Assembly (NCBI RefSeq): GCF_001693755.1
Contig: NZ_LYST01000043.1
Span: 496,001-560,000 of the forward strand
Direction: 5' to 3'
DNA length: 64,000 bases
Source of the DNA: Gilliamella sp. wkB171
GTDB taxonomy: Bacteria > Pseudomonadota > Gammaproteobacteria > Enterobacterales > Orbaceae
The notes under the pieces were generated by a model that saw only the letters and a program-made list of their open reading frames with translations, had not been told where the DNA came from and did no database searches. Below are positions 37,929-47,991 of this stretch, in pieces. How positions within the stretch are numbered: position 1 is the first letter of the stretch; every line of letters begins with the position of its first letter. The position numbers and the translations under genes are program-made.

Positions 37929-38729
37929 ATGACATTATCAATTATTGCTATCATTTTGGTGATAGTTATTGCCTTTCTAGCGGGTATGGAAGGGATTTTA
38001 GATCAGTTTCAATTTCATCAACCTTTGGTTGCTTGTTCATTAATTGGACTTGTGACCGGAAATTTAGAAGCGGGTATTGTATTAGGCGGATCATTACAAA
38101 TGATTGCATTAGGTTGGGCAAACATTGGGGCAGCAGTTGCACCTGATGCAGCATTAGCCGCAGTGGCTTCATCCATCATTTTAGTTTTAGGTGGACAAGG
38201 TGTCGCTGGTGTTTCGACCGCAATTGCAGTTGCGATTCCACTTGCTGTTGCTGGATTATTCTTAACTATGATTGTGCGAACCATTGCTGTGCCATTAGTC
38301 CATATGATGGATGCCGCAGCAGAAGAAGCAAATATTCGTAAAATAGAATTATTGCAAATTTTGGGTATCTGCTTGCAAGGTCTAAGAATCGCAATCCCAG
38401 CAGCAGCTCTTTTATTTATCCCTGCTGAAACGGTAAAAGGCGCATTAGAAGCGATGCCAGAATGGTTAACAACAGGTATGGCAATAGGCGGAGGAATGGT
38501 TGTTGCGGTTGGTTATGCCATGGTCATTAATATGATGGCAAACCGCGAAGTATGGCCATTTTTCATTATTGGCTTTGTAGTTGCAGCGATATCACAATTA
38601 ACCTTAATTGCACTAGGTGCGCTTGGTATTGCCTTGGCGTTAATCTATCTTAGCCTTTCTGAACGCGGAAACTCTTCAAATGGTGGCGATAAAGGCGATC
38701 CACTTGACGACATTTTAAATGATTACTAG
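37929..38729 (+). CDS. manY: Mannose-family PTS IIC component
   Basis: 266 aa inner-membrane protein, the sugar-channel half together with IID. Family sequence FQFHQPLVACSLIGLVTGN and LGGSLQMIALGWANIGAAVAPD. The last residues are hydrophilic (NSSNGGDKGDPLDDILNDY). 20 bp after manX, 16 bp before the manZ start. Confidence 0.92.
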   Translation: MTLSIIAIILVIVIAFLAGMEGILDQFQFHQPLVACSLIGLVTGNLEAGIVLGGSLQMIALGWANIGAAVAPDAALAAVASSIILVLGGQGVAGVSTAIAVAIPLAVAGLFLTMIVRTIAVPLVHMMDAAAEEANIRKIELLQILGICLQGLRIAIPAAALLFIPAETVKGALEAMPEWLTTGMAIGGGMVVAVGYAMVINMMANREVWPFFIIGFVVAAISQLTLIALGALGIALALIYLSLSERGNSSNGGDKGDPLDDILNDY

Positions 38730-38745
38730 GAACTTGGAGAAAAAA

Positions 38746-39657
38746 ATGACTGATAGAATTCAATTAAGCAAAAAAGATCGTTTAGCGGTTGCTTGGCGTT
38801 CGACTTTCCTCCAAGGTTCTTGGAATTATGAACGTATGCAAAATGGTGGTTGGGTTTACTCAATGATCCCAGCTATCAAAAAATTATATACCAGCAAAGA
38901 AGATCGTTCTGCTGCATTAAAACGTCACTTAGAGTTTTTTAACACTCACCCCTATTTAGCATCACCTGTGCTAGGAGTAACGCTTGCGCTAGAAGAAGAG
39001 CGAGCCAACGGGGCTGCGGTTGATGATGTTGCTATCCAAGGTGTAAAAGTCGGGATGATGGGACCATTAGCTGGTGTGGGTGATCCAGTATTCTGGTTTA
39101 CAGTAAGACCGATGCTTGGTGCGCTTGGAGCTTCACTTGCACTTAGTGGTAACATTATGGGACCAATTCTATTCTTTTTACTTTGGAACATTATTCGTTG
39201 GAGCTTTATGTGGTATACCCAAGAATTTGGTTATCGTACTGGCTCAAAAATTACCGATAATTTATCTGGTGGTTTACTCCAAAAAATTACGAAAGGTGCG
39301 TCTATTTTAGGGATGTTTGTACTAGCAGCTTTGGTACAAAGGTGGGTATCAATAAAATTCCAACCAGTCGTTTCAACTGTAAAATTAGATAATGGTGCAT
39401 TTATTGATTGGAATGCTTTACCAGCTGGTGCGGAAGGCATTCAAAAAGCATTGCAACAAATGCAAGCTGGATTATCTTTGACACAAGAAAAAGTTACTAC
39501 CTTGCAAAATAACTTGGATCAATTAATACCAGGACTTGTACCATTACTTTTAACATTTTTATGTATGTGGTTACTACGTAAAAAAGTCTCACCTATTATC
39601 ATTATCCTTGGATTATTTGTTGTAGGTATTATTGGCCACGTTATTGGTCTTTTATAA
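38746..39657 (+). CDS. manZ: Mannose-family PTS IID component
   Basis: 303 aa from MTDRIQLSKKDRL; this start has GGAG at correct spacing and follows manY, while an in-frame ATG 9 codons earlier overlaps it. Motifs RSTFLQGSWNYERMQNGGW, GMMGPLAGVGDPVFWFTVRP and LSGGLLQKITKGASILGMFV are typical of IID. Several membrane helices at the C-terminus. Confidence 0.92.
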   Translation: MTDRIQLSKKDRLAVAWRSTFLQGSWNYERMQNGGWVYSMIPAIKKLYTSKEDRSAALKRHLEFFNTHPYLASPVLGVTLALEEERANGAAVDDVAIQGVKVGMMGPLAGVGDPVFWFTVRPMLGALGASLALSGNIMGPILFFLLWNIIRWSFMWYTQEFGYRTGSKITDNLSGGLLQKITKGASILGMFVLAALVQRWVSIKFQPVVSTVKLDNGAFIDWNALPAGAEGIQKALQQMQAGLSLTQEKVTTLQNNLDQLIPGLVPLLLTFLCMWLLRKKVSPIIIILGLFVVGIIGHVIGLL

Positions 39658-39732
39658 AAGATAATGTTTTAACCAACGTATTTTTAAAATATACCGTTTT
39701 AGTTTAAAGCAACAATTTCTTAATAATCAAAC

Positions 39733-39768
39733 TATCCTTTTCATCACATAACGATGATGAAAAGGATA
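39733..39768. other. 14-bp perfect hairpin between manZ and the DUF956 gene
   Basis: TATCCTTTTCATCA (39733-39746) and TGATGAAAAGGATA (39755-39768) with an 8-base loop, in the 148-bp gap. No T-run follows on either strand. Probably an RNA stem that modulates expression of, or stabilises, the two halves of the transcript. Confidence 0.55.
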
Positions 39769-39805
39769 TCATCACTAATTCAAGTCCAGCTTGGGAACAC
39801 AATAG

Positions 39806-40180
39806 ATGGTTCAATCATTAAACACGAAGATTGATTTAACGGTAAAAGCAACAGCATTTACTGGTTTAACTGAATATGGCAATATCATAATCGGAGACAA
39901 AGCTTTTGAGTTTTATCATCAGCATGACCCGCGCAAATATATTCAAATCCCTTGGAATGAAGTCGATTTTGTTATTGCATCGGTACTATTTGGTGGTAAA
40001 TGGATTCCACGTTATTCAATTCAAACCAAAAAAGATGGTACTTTTACTTTTGCTTCTAAACAACCTAAACAAGTACTTAGAGCCATTCGAGTTTATATTG
40101 ATGGACCAAAAATGGTGCGTTCATTAGGTTTTTTTGACGTGTTAAAACGAGCTTTCTTTAAGAAAAAAACAAAAAATTAA
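39806..40180 (+). CDS. DUF956 protein linked to mannose PTS (ManO-like)
   Basis: 124 aa. Soluble, starts MVQSLNTKIDLTVKATAFTG, with PWNEVDFVIASVLFGGKWIPRY and a basic C-terminus (KRAFFKKKTKN). DUF956 proteins are encoded after mannose PTS operons, mostly in Firmicutes, where they modulate the operon (ManO). Location here is the same. Exact role unknown. Confidence 0.75.
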   Translation: MVQSLNTKIDLTVKATAFTGLTEYGNIIIGDKAFEFYHQHDPRKYIQIPWNEVDFVIASVLFGGKWIPRYSIQTKKDGTFTFASKQPKQVLRAIRVYIDGPKMVRSLGFFDVLKRAFFKKKTKN

Positions 40181-40259
40181 GACAATATTAAGTAAAATAC
40201 ACAAATAAATTAATATATTAATTTATCATGTTATTATTCCTAATAAATTGATAAAATTT

Positions 40260-40699
40260 TTAAGCTGATTTTAGTAATTGTCGATCTCTTTGCTTAATCA
40301 GATAAACTGCTCTTTTGAGCGAGATGCCTTCAAATAAGATTATCGCAATATTGTCATGTTCAAATTGAAATAAGGTTAACCCAGTTGTAATACTAACCTA
40401 TCATAAATGTCTACAGCCTAACTTCTATAGCATATTGAATGATATAGCTACGTCAATTGTTCGGTATAAATACAAATAACTATACCTTTTAAAAAAACAA
40501 TAAAGTTATGCCTTTCTAACTCCTTTAATTCAACCGATTGTTTCTGCTCAAGAACATTATCTTTGTGGTAAATCAAATGAAACTCACCTGAAATCAATAA
40601 ATCTGTATGAATATCTTTTAAAGTCGGTATTCCTGCTAATATTGTCATTACAGAACGAGTTGCCGATTTTTCGCAAGTAACGTTTAAACAAATAGCCAA
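40260..40699 (-). pseudogene. Degraded LysR-type regulator, effector domain
   Basis: Minus-strand pieces in different frames read like a LysR substrate-binding domain. One piece (40448-40699) has VMTILAGIPTLKDIHTDLLI, then QSVELKELERHNFIVFLKG. The other (ending at TAA, 40260) has TTGLTLFQFEHDNIAIILFE and RAVYLIKQRDRQLLKSA. No HTH part was found. Resemblance is judged by eye; family call is moderate. Confidence 0.45.
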
Positions 40700-40729
40700 A
40701 GATCATGTTACCGTCATGAGTGATGTGCT

Positions 40730-40915
40730 CGTACAGCTGTCAAAGAGATTATTGCCATGGACTCAACGCTAATTGAATGACAGCTCGTCAAACAGTTATC
40801 AGCTATTTGGAAGTATAAAAATTGTGCAATCACCCGTGGCATAACTTACTCTTTAGCGCTTGATATGCATGGAAAAGGGCTAAGTACGGCATTAATGGGT
40901 AAAGATATAGATTAA
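40730..40915 (+). pseudogene. Unidentified gene fragment
   Basis: Plus-strand frame reads AVKEIIAMDSTLIE, a stop, QLVKQLSAIWKYKNCAITRG and ITYSLALDMHGKGLSTALMGKDID before TAA near 40913. Protein-like but lacks a start and has an internal stop. I cannot assign a family. With the LysR debris it suggests a locus lost from 40.2-40.9 kb. Confidence 0.3.
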
Positions 40916-41035
40916 AACGCCTGTTAATGATTGTTTTTTGAACCGAATCAATCCCAGTAATTATTATTGGTGAGATTGATTATTTATAGATATTGGTTAA
41001 TAAATGTATTACCTTTTATCAGCCATAAACAGCCA

Positions 41036-41063
41036 TTGCACTTTTTGCCAGAAAGAGTATAAT
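41036..41063 (+). promoter_or_regulatory. Promoter of the rpsP operon
   Basis: TTGCAC at 41036-41041 and TATAAT at 41058-41063, 16-bp spacer, followed by a G-rich start region; 66 bp before the rpsP ATG. Confidence 0.6.
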
Positions 41064-41128
41064 TTCGGGGCTTTGATTTTGTCCATGTTGGGCAAGATAA
41101 AGATTATTTTTTAATTTAAGAGGATGTT

Positions 41129-41377
41129 ATGGTAACTATTCGTTTAGCTCGTGGTGGCTCTAAAAAGCGCCCTTTTTATCAAGTAGTTGTCACTGATAGC
41201 CGTAACCCACGTGATGGTCGTTTTATTGAGCGCGTTGGCTTTTTTAATCCAATTGCACAAGGTAAAGCAGAAGAATTACGTTTAGATCTTGATCGCGTAA
41301 ATCATTGGGTAGGTTTAGGTGCAACCGTTTCTGATCGTGTTAACACATTGATCAAACAAGCACAAAAAGCTGCTTAA
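41129..41377 (+). CDS. rpsP: Ribosomal protein bS16
   Basis: 82 aa, same length as E. coli S16. Starts [20 protein letters not shown], the conserved family N-terminus, and continues [19 protein letters not shown]. First gene of rpsP-rimM-trmD-rplS; ribosome site AGAGG. Confidence 0.97.
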   Translation: MVTIRLARGGSKKRPFYQVVVTDSRNPRDGRFIERVGFFNPIAQGKAEELRLDLDRVNHWVGLGATVSDRVNTLIKQAQKAA

Positions 41378-41401
41378 TATTAGTAACTAATAGTAATTGT
41401 A

Positions 41402-41932
41402 ATGATGAATACTGAGAATCTAATTGTTGTGGGTAAACTTGGTTCAAGCTACGGCATTCGTGGATGGCTCAGGATTTTTTCGTTTACAGAATTTCCAGAT
41501 AGTATTTTTGATTACACACCTTGGTATATTCAGCGTGCTGGGCAATGGCAAGAAGTAATCGTAGAAAGCTTTAAACCCCATAATCAAGACATGATTGTGA
41601 AACTCAAAGGTGTTGACGATCGTGATCAAGCCAATGCATTAACTAATGCCGAAGTATTTGTCGATGCAGAAAAATTACCAGAACTTAATAATGGTGATTT
41701 TTATTGGAAAGATCTGATTGGTTGCCGAGTAAAAACAATTAATGGTTATGACTTAGGTCAGGTCACTGATTTAATGGAAACCGGTTCTAATGATGTGTTG
41801 GTTGTTAAAGCAAATCTAAAAGATGCATTTGGAGCAACAGAACGTTTAATTCCTTTTGTTGAAGAACAATTTATTAAACAAGTTGATTTAACAACAAAAA
41901 TGATTGTGGTCGATTGGGATCCAGCATTTTAA
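41402..41932 (+). CDS. rimM: 16S rRNA processing protein RimM
   Basis: 176 aa 30S maturation factor that binds S19. N-terminal RimM domain [22 protein letters not shown] and a C-terminal PRC-barrel with [12 protein letters not shown] and [10 protein letters not shown]. Two consecutive ATG codons (41402, 41405) are possible starts; neither has a clear Shine-Dalgarno, so coupling to rpsP is likely. Confidence 0.95.
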   Translation: MMNTENLIVVGKLGSSYGIRGWLRIFSFTEFPDSIFDYTPWYIQRAGQWQEVIVESFKPHNQDMIVKLKGVDDRDQANALTNAEVFVDAEKLPELNNGDFYWKDLIGCRVKTINGYDLGQVTDLMETGSNDVLVVKANLKDAFGATERLIPFVEEQFIKQVDLTTKMIVVDWDPAF

Positions 41933-41948
41933 TTGGTAAGGTAAGAAT

Positions 41949-42701
41949 ATGTGGATTGGCGTAATTAGCCTTTTTCCCGAAATGTTCCAAGCTATTACCT
42001 GTTATGGTGTAACTGGTCGAGCCGTAAAAAATGGACTGTTAACAGTAGATTATTGGAACCCGCGCGATTTTGCGCATGATAAGCATAAGACTGTCGATGA
42101 CAGACCTTATGGTGGCGGTCCCGGCATGTTAATGATGGTACAACCACTTAGAGATGCCATTCATGCAGCGAAAGCAGTAGCAGGTGAAGATACAAAAGTA
42201 ATCTATCTTTCCCCGCAAGGGCGCAAATTAAACCAACAAGGTGTTTGCGAGTTGTCACAATATCAAAAATTGATTTTGATTTGTGGTCGATACGAAGGTA
42301 TAGATGAACGCGTTATCCAAACCGAAATTGATGAAGAATGGTCAATTGGGGATTACGTGTTAAGTGGCGGTGAATTACCGGCAATGACCATGATTGATGC
42401 TCTAGCAAGATTTATTCCTGGCGTGTTGAATCATGAATCATCAGCAGAAGAAGACTCTTTTGCTAACGGTTTACTTGATTGTCCACACTATACCAGACCA
42501 GAGGTGTTAGATGGAATGGCGGTGCCCGATGTGTTAATGTCTGGTCACCATGAAGCGATTCGTCGCTGGCGATTGAAACAATCACTAGGACGAACTTGGT
42601 TGAGAAGAGAAGATCTTCTTGAAAATCTAGCTCTGACTGATGAAGAGCAATGTTTACTCACTGAATTTCAACAAGAATACCGTGATAAACAAAGCAACTA
42701 A
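41949..42701 (+). CDS. trmD: tRNA (guanine-N1)-methyltransferase
   Basis: 250 aa knotted SPOUT methyltransferase making m1G37. Conserved [25 protein letters not shown] and [10 protein letters not shown]. Third gene of the operon, 16 bp after rimM. Confidence 0.97.
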   Translation: MWIGVISLFPEMFQAITCYGVTGRAVKNGLLTVDYWNPRDFAHDKHKTVDDRPYGGGPGMLMMVQPLRDAIHAAKAVAGEDTKVIYLSPQGRKLNQQGVCELSQYQKLILICGRYEGIDERVIQTEIDEEWSIGDYVLSGGELPAMTMIDALARFIPGVLNHESSAEEDSFANGLLDCPHYTRPEVLDGMAVPDVLMSGHHEAIRRWRLKQSLGRTWLRREDLLENLALTDEEQCLLTEFQQEYRDKQSN

Positions 42702-42732
42702 AATTTCAGTATAACTAGTAAGAGATAACATT

Positions 42733-43083
42733 ATGAAAAATGCAATTATTCAGCAATTAGAACAAGAACAAATGAAAAAAGACATCCCGTCTTTTCGCCC
42801 AGGTGATACGATTGAAGTAAAAGTATGGGTTGTTGAAGGTAACAAAAAACGTCTTCAAGCTTATGAAGGTGTGGTTATTGCAATTCGCAATCGTGGTTTA
42901 CATTCTGCATTTACAGTACGTAAAATTTCGAATGGCGAAGGTGTTGAACGAGTATTCCAAACTCACTCACCAATTGTTGATTCAATTACTGTGAAACGTC
43001 GTGGTCAAGTACGTCAAGCTAAACTTTACTACTTACGCGAACTTCGTGGTAAAGCGGCTCGTATTAAAGAGCGCCTTAACTAA
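42733..43083 (+). CDS. rplS: Ribosomal protein bL19
   Basis: 116 aa (E. coli 115). Family signature [20 protein letters not shown] and [13 protein letters not shown] ... [21 protein letters not shown]. Last gene of the operon, 31 bp after trmD. Confidence 0.97.
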   Translation: MKNAIIQQLEQEQMKKDIPSFRPGDTIEVKVWVVEGNKKRLQAYEGVVIAIRNRGLHSAFTVRKISNGEGVERVFQTHSPIVDSITVKRRGQVRQAKLYYLRELRGKAARIKERLN

Positions 43084-43138
43084 TTCTTTATTGGTTAATG
43101 ATTTAAAAAAACAATATAAAATATATCTGTCTAATGAT

Positions 43139-43164
43139 GGTCACCTTTACGGTGACCGTTTTTA
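43139..43164 (+). terminator. Terminator of the rpsP operon
   Basis: Stem GGTCACC/GGTGACC with loop TTTAC, followed by GTTTTTAT; 55 bp after the rplS stop. Confidence 0.85.
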
Positions 43165-43247
43165 TATTTAAAACATACTGTTTCCTGCCAACTATCTAGC
43201 GTTGACAAAGTTAAAGCAAATTTTATTATTCTTTTGAAGGTTATGCT

Positions 43248-43850
43248 ATGGGTGACTATCTTTTTGAAATTCTTGCAACAACTATAAAATTGTTCGCATT
43301 AATGACACCACCAGCAGTTTTGAGCGCATTTTTAAGTGGCACAAAACAATATGATGAACAACAACGCCGAAAAACTGCACTTAAAACATCGTGTGCCGTT
43401 TTTATCATTGGTATTGTGTTATTCTTTTTTGGTAATGCCATGTTTAGTGTGTTTGGTTTTACACTCGATGCTTTTAGAATTGGCTCCGGCGCATTACTAT
43501 TTATTACAGCGGTTTCGTTGATGAATGATTCACCTGAAAAAAATAAAATTCATACTGATGATGATGATATTAGTGTGGTTCCTCTTGCAATACCTTTATG
43601 TATGGGTCCCGCCTCGATCGGTACGATTATTGTTATGGGGACAAGTTCCGTAGGTATGCAAAATCTGATTGGTGCCCTTTCGCTATTGATTGCCTCAAGC
43701 GGTATTTATGCCATGTTGCTATGTGCTAAAACAATCGCTAAAGTGCTAAAAAATACCGGTATATCAATTTTATCAAAATTAACTGGATTACTTATATCCG
43801 CTATTGCGGCACAAGTTGTTTTTACTGGTGTAGCTGCTTTTCTAAAATAG
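43248..43850 (+). CDS. MarC-family inner-membrane protein
   Basis: 200 aa, UPF0056/MarC family, about six membrane helices. N-terminal ILATTIKLFALMTPPAVLSAF, central DISVVPLAIPLCMGPASIGTIIV, C-terminal LTGLLISAIAAQVVFTGV. Related to E. coli YhgN/YchE. Function unknown; not a proven drug exporter. Strong AAGG ribosome site. Confidence 0.82.
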   Translation: MGDYLFEILATTIKLFALMTPPAVLSAFLSGTKQYDEQQRRKTALKTSCAVFIIGIVLFFFGNAMFSVFGFTLDAFRIGSGALLFITAVSLMNDSPEKNKIHTDDDDISVVPLAIPLCMGPASIGTIIVMGTSSVGMQNLIGALSLLIASSGIYAMLLCAKTIAKVLKNTGISILSKLTGLLISAIAAQVVFTGVAAFLK

Positions 43851-43984
43851 TACAGACAAATTGAGATATAATTAATAAAACGTGATTCGGTTTTGTTTCA
43901 ACAATAATAGAGTTTGTTACTAATAATCAATCCTATGTAATCAAGACAATATGTTTATTGACTCGATTACATAAAAAGTACCGA

Positions 43985-45379
43985 TTAACGACTTTTTTCG
44001 GGATTACGTTTTTTATAGAAAAAGTAAGAAATAAGAATAATAACAATTAATACTACTTCAGATAATAAAATAAAGTAACCTGACTCATCAAACCAAACGC
44101 CCATAATAATCACTGTATTTGCAATAATTGATATAATGGCTAACCAAGGAAATAAAGGCGATCTGAATTTAATCATCTCTTTAGGGTACTGACCAGTATT
44201 GACACCTTTACGAAAACGGTACTGACACCAGGCTATAACAATCCAAGCAAAACAACCGACTTGTCCAGTACCTGCAACTAAATAGATATAAAGTTTTTCA
44301 GCAGCAATATATTTAGAAAATAAGGATACTAATGCAATAAGTGCAATAAATAAAATCCCTTTAGTTGGCACACCTCGTTTATTCACATCTGAAAAATATT
44401 TTGGCGCTAAGTTATCTTGAGCCATAGACCATAACATTCTTGAACTAGCATAAATTGCTGAATTTGCAGCTGAAATGGCAGCACAAAAAATAACAAACAG
44501 CATGCCATAAGAGGCAAAGCTAATACCTGCCTTATTAAATACCCATATAAAAGGGCTGATCTCGGTATGTTCTGTGCCATAAGGATAAACCAGTGCTAAT
44601 ACCGCAATCGCTAACACGTAAAACAAAATGATACGAAAAGCAACACCGGTAATAATTTTTGGTAATACCGCTTGTGGTGATTGCGCTTCACCAGCAGCAT
44701 TACCAATTAACTCAACACCTTGAAACGAATAAGTTACAATGGTCATACAGACAAAAATCGATAAAAAACCATTTGGAAACCAGCCATGTTCTGTCTTAAG
44801 TGTTGGTAAAACGTGGGTTTGGTTATATTCTTGACATAACAAATAAATGCCAATACAAATAAACGCAATAATCGCCAAGACTTTAATGGTTGAAAACCAA
44901 TATTCACTTTCACCAAATGCACGAACAGAAGTTAAATGCACACAAGTGATAACTGTAAGGATTAAAAGACTAAAAAGATAAATAGGAATCGCAGGAAAAA
45001 CTTGATGGGCTATCATAGCAGCAGCAGTCAAATCAGCTGCCATCGACAGCACCCAACTTAACCAATATAACCAACCAATGGTATAACTCCAAATTGGGTT
45101 CGGAATAAACATTAATGCATAATGTTGAAAAGAACCTGCATGGGGAAAAGCACAAGAAAGCTCACCTAAACATAACATAGTAGCAAGCATAATACTGCCA
45201 GCCATTAAATAAGCAATAATAGTACCTAATGGGCCTACTGTACTAAGCGGTGCGGCAATACCAATAAATAATCCCGTACCGATTGATCCCCCTAACGAAA
45301 TCATCAATAAGTGACGATTTTTTAGATTTTTCTTTAAACTACTGGGATAAGGGCTTTCTTGTGATTCTGATGTTGCCAT
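43985..45379 (-). CDS. APC-family amino acid permease
   Basis: 464 aa with about 12 membrane helices. N-terminal LKNRHLLMISLGGSIGTGLFIG is the hallmark of the AAT branch (LysP, GabP, ProY, CycA). Consensus GELSCAFPHAGSFQHYA follows. Substrate not assigned; position next to a racemase and decarboxylase suggests a basic amino acid. A stable hairpin separates it from the racemase gene, so it may be partly uncoupled from the decarboxylase operon. Confidence 0.82.
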   Translation of the reverse strand: MATSESQESPYPSSLKKNLKNRHLLMISLGGSIGTGLFIGIAAPLSTVGPLGTIIAYLMAGSIMLATMLCLGELSCAFPHAGSFQHYALMFIPNPIWSYTIGWLYWLSWVLSMAADLTAAAMIAHQVFPAIPIYLFSLLILTVITCVHLTSVRAFGESEYWFSTIKVLAIIAFICIGIYLLCQEYNQTHVLPTLKTEHGWFPNGFLSIFVCMTIVTYSFQGVELIGNAAGEAQSPQAVLPKIITGVAFRIILFYVLAIAVLALVYPYGTEHTEISPFIWVFNKAGISFASYGMLFVIFCAAISAANSAIYASSRMLWSMAQDNLAPKYFSDVNKRGVPTKGILFIALIALVSLFSKYIAAEKLYIYLVAGTGQVGCFAWIVIAWCQYRFRKGVNTGQYPKEMIKFRSPLFPWLAIISIIANTVIIMGVWFDESGYFILLSEVVLIVIILISYFFYKKRNPEKSR

Positions 45380-45403
45380 GTAAACCGCCTAATAATTAAT
45401 AAC

Positions 45404-45426
45404 AGCTGCTGGCGTAACCAGCAGCT
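45404..45426 (-). terminator. Hairpin between the racemase and second permease genes
   Basis: Perfect 9-bp stem AGCTGCTGG/CCAGCAGCT with a 5-base loop. On the minus strand GTTATTAATTATT follows, a weak tail, so partial termination is plausible. Confidence 0.5.
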
Positions 45427-45434
45427 AACACGAA

Positions 45435-46541
45435 TTAATAAATAAAACGTTTTTCTACACCATTTGTTTGGCAAGCCATAAGTAAGGCTGTGTAATCAAG
45501 TTCAAAACCAATGATATCGCCAACACGCAATGTTTCAGTAACATCTTCAATATCGACAATAGTATGATCACTGGTCTGTCCTAAAACAGTAATACTATCA
45601 TTAATCGGTACACAGTTTTCAGACGGTACATCTTGACGTCCAAAAGCGAGGAGTGCGCGTTTACGCGTACCATGATCAACAAAGGTTTTACTATTTAAAA
45701 ACGCATCTACACCTAACTCACCAACAGGAACAGTTGGTTTACTATTGAGTTCAATAATTTGCGCATACAATTTATACAAATTACTGCATGCTTTATCGAC
45801 AGGTTTATTTGAGTGATGGAATTCGTCTAAATACTTCATATCCACATACTCAATACCAAACTCATGTAAACCACCAATTCTGATGTGATTTAAGCCTTCA
45901 GGCCAAACACCTTTATCAAGTAAATGATAACTCGTACAGTTACCCGCTGATAAATATTTGATCTTAATGTTACAAGCTTGCTCTACTTTACGCGCAATTT
46001 GTAAAAAGTCTACTCCATTTTTTACAGTCGGTAAAACCGTACCATAGCAATTGAAGTTTGTTCCAAGACCGTAAAGTTCAACACCAGGTAACGATAAGAT
46101 AAGTTTGACAGTATCGATGATATCATCAACATGTTCAAACCAAATACCTTCACGTAAATCACCCATATCCACCATTAATAAAACCTGATGAATTTTCTGC
46201 TGTTTAACCGCTTCATCAGAAAGTGCTTGGATAACTTGTTTTTCACTGTTTAAGCTAATGTCAGCATATTTAACGACATCACTGATTTCACTCAAACAAG
46301 GACTACGTAATAAACACGTTTTGCAATTTAACGCGTCTTTAAGTTTTTTTAGATTGTAAGTTCTTGACTCGGCAATTACATCAATACCACCATCAAGCAC
46401 CGCTTTGGCGGTTTCAACACAACCATCAAAGACTTTATTGACCGCCATCACTTCAATGCCGTGCTTAGCAAGTATCTCTTTTTCGACTCGCGCATTATTC
46501 CTTAATTTGCGCAAATCAATTTCCAATATAGGTTTGTACAT
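45435..46541 (-). CDS. PLP-dependent ornithine/lysine racemase-like protein
   Basis: 368 aa alanine-racemase fold (fold III). PLP lysine Lys36 in VMAVNKVFDG. Other conserved parts: LLMVDMGDLREGIW, LGTNFNCYG, YLSAGNCTSYHLLDKG and IRIGGLHEFG. This branch includes Clostridium ornithine racemase (Orr) and YhfX-type proteins. Beside a DokD-like decarboxylase it would supply D-ornithine or D-lysine from the L form; in Salmonella STM2358 has the same position. Direction and substrate are inferred. Confidence 0.75.
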   Translation of the reverse strand: MYKPILEIDLRKLRNNARVEKEILAKHGIEVMAVNKVFDGCVETAKAVLDGGIDVIAESRTYNLKKLKDALNCKTCLLRSPCLSEISDVVKYADISLNSEKQVIQALSDEAVKQQKIHQVLLMVDMGDLREGIWFEHVDDIIDTVKLILSLPGVELYGLGTNFNCYGTVLPTVKNGVDFLQIARKVEQACNIKIKYLSAGNCTSYHLLDKGVWPEGLNHIRIGGLHEFGIEYVDMKYLDEFHHSNKPVDKACSNLYKLYAQIIELNSKPTVPVGELGVDAFLNSKTFVDHGTRKRALLAFGRQDVPSENCVPINDSITVLGQTSDHTIVDIEDVTETLRVGDIIGFELDYTALLMACQTNGVEKRFIY

Positions 46542-46558
46542 ACTCTTACTCCTCTATA

Positions 46559-47971
46559 TTATTGTTGTTGCAAACGATTACGTTTTTGTGCTCGGTAATA
46601 TATCCATTCAGCTAGGACAATTGCAAGCACTGCACCACCAACAATTTTCGCAATATACTCAACATAACCACCCATATCAATTTGTGCAGGTGGAATAAAG
46701 ACTAAGATCACCGCAAATAGCGTAGATAAGAATCCTAAACCTGGTAAAACAATTGGTAATACTTTACCTGGTATCTTAAAGCTACGTGGTACATCTGGTT
46801 GAGTAATACGTAAACGATAGTAAGCAATAAACATCACTAAGTAAGGGATAAAGTAACAAATGGTTGTTAATGCGGTTAACATCCAATAAGCTGCTGCAAT
46901 ACTTGGTGATACAAACGTTGAGAAACAAAGTACCGTTACAATTATTGCTTGGATAACTAAAGCAAATGCTGGTGTTTGATATACAGGATGTAAACGACCA
47001 ATACGTTCACCAAGCAAATTATCTTCTTTAGATGCTTCTTGTAACATATAAATAGGACCAACTAACCATGAGTTAATTTGACCTAATGCACCAAAGAATA
47101 AACAAATTGCCATAACCGGTAATAACCAAGGCATATGTAACTCTTTAGCCGCCGCTTCCATCGCTTGCATTACGCCAGCAACAATATCAGTATCAGCCGC
47201 AGGTAATAAAGTATTAATTGCCCAAGTACCTATCATGTAAATACCAACAATTACAATTGCCGATACCGCCATCGCTTTAGGGAAGTCTCGTTGTGGATCG
47301 CGTGTACGTCCTGCAATCATTGGTGCCACTTCAAGACCAGCAAAAGCAAACATCATACTAGATAAAAACACGATGGTATCCCAACTGCTTAAATCAGGGA
47401 TCCAATCACTAACATGACTATAATCAGTTGCCATCGGGTGACCGGTTAATAACCAAACAATAGCTAATAACACAATAATTGCAGCAGGAATAAATACCCC
47501 AAGCCATGCACTCACACTATTGATAATTTTGGTCCACTGCATACCGCGAATATTCATCAGTGTCAAAATCCAGAATACCACCATCGATCCTACACCAATA
47601 AACACCTGATTTTGCGCCAAATCGGCACTAAACATATAGCCAATTGCGGTAAAACCAAATTGCAACATAAGTGGGAAAAACAGCACACAAGAAAATAAGA
47701 AGCAAACAACAACAATCCAACCAATACGTTTACCAAACGCTTCTTTTACCCACACAAAGATCCCACCATCTTTTGGCCAGCCTGTGGAAAGCTCACCACA
47801 TACCATCGCTAATGGGAAAAACAAACAAAATGCAGCAAGTAACCAAAGCACCATTGCTGATGCCCCATAAGGCGCCACATTAGGAATTTGACGTAAACTT
47901 AATATTGCAATGACATTCATAAACACAATGTCTTTAATACCAAGTAAACTTGAACCTTTAGAATCACTCAT
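46559..47971 (-). CDS. APC-family amino acid/polyamine antiporter-like permease
   Basis: 470 aa, about 12 membrane helices. N-terminal LLGIKDIVFMNVIAILSLRQIPN and GELSTGWPKDGGIFVWVKEAFG place it in the GadC/basic amino acid-polyamine antiporter group. Sits between the decarboxylase and racemase genes, as STM2359 does in Salmonella. Probable role: exchange of ornithine or lysine for putrescine or cadaverine, which would also export acid. Substrate is inferred from context. Confidence 0.75.
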   Translation of the reverse strand: MSDSKGSSLLGIKDIVFMNVIAILSLRQIPNVAPYGASAMVLWLLAAFCLFFPLAMVCGELSTGWPKDGGIFVWVKEAFGKRIGWIVVVCFLFSCVLFFPLMLQFGFTAIGYMFSADLAQNQVFIGVGSMVVFWILTLMNIRGMQWTKIINSVSAWLGVFIPAAIIVLLAIVWLLTGHPMATDYSHVSDWIPDLSSWDTIVFLSSMMFAFAGLEVAPMIAGRTRDPQRDFPKAMAVSAIVIVGIYMIGTWAINTLLPAADTDIVAGVMQAMEAAAKELHMPWLLPVMAICLFFGALGQINSWLVGPIYMLQEASKEDNLLGERIGRLHPVYQTPAFALVIQAIIVTVLCFSTFVSPSIAAAYWMLTALTTICYFIPYLVMFIAYYRLRITQPDVPRSFKIPGKVLPIVLPGLGFLSTLFAVILVFIPPAQIDMGGYVEYIAKIVGGAVLAIVLAEWIYYRAQKRNRLQQQ

Positions 47972-47991
47972 AAAATAACCTCACATTATAA

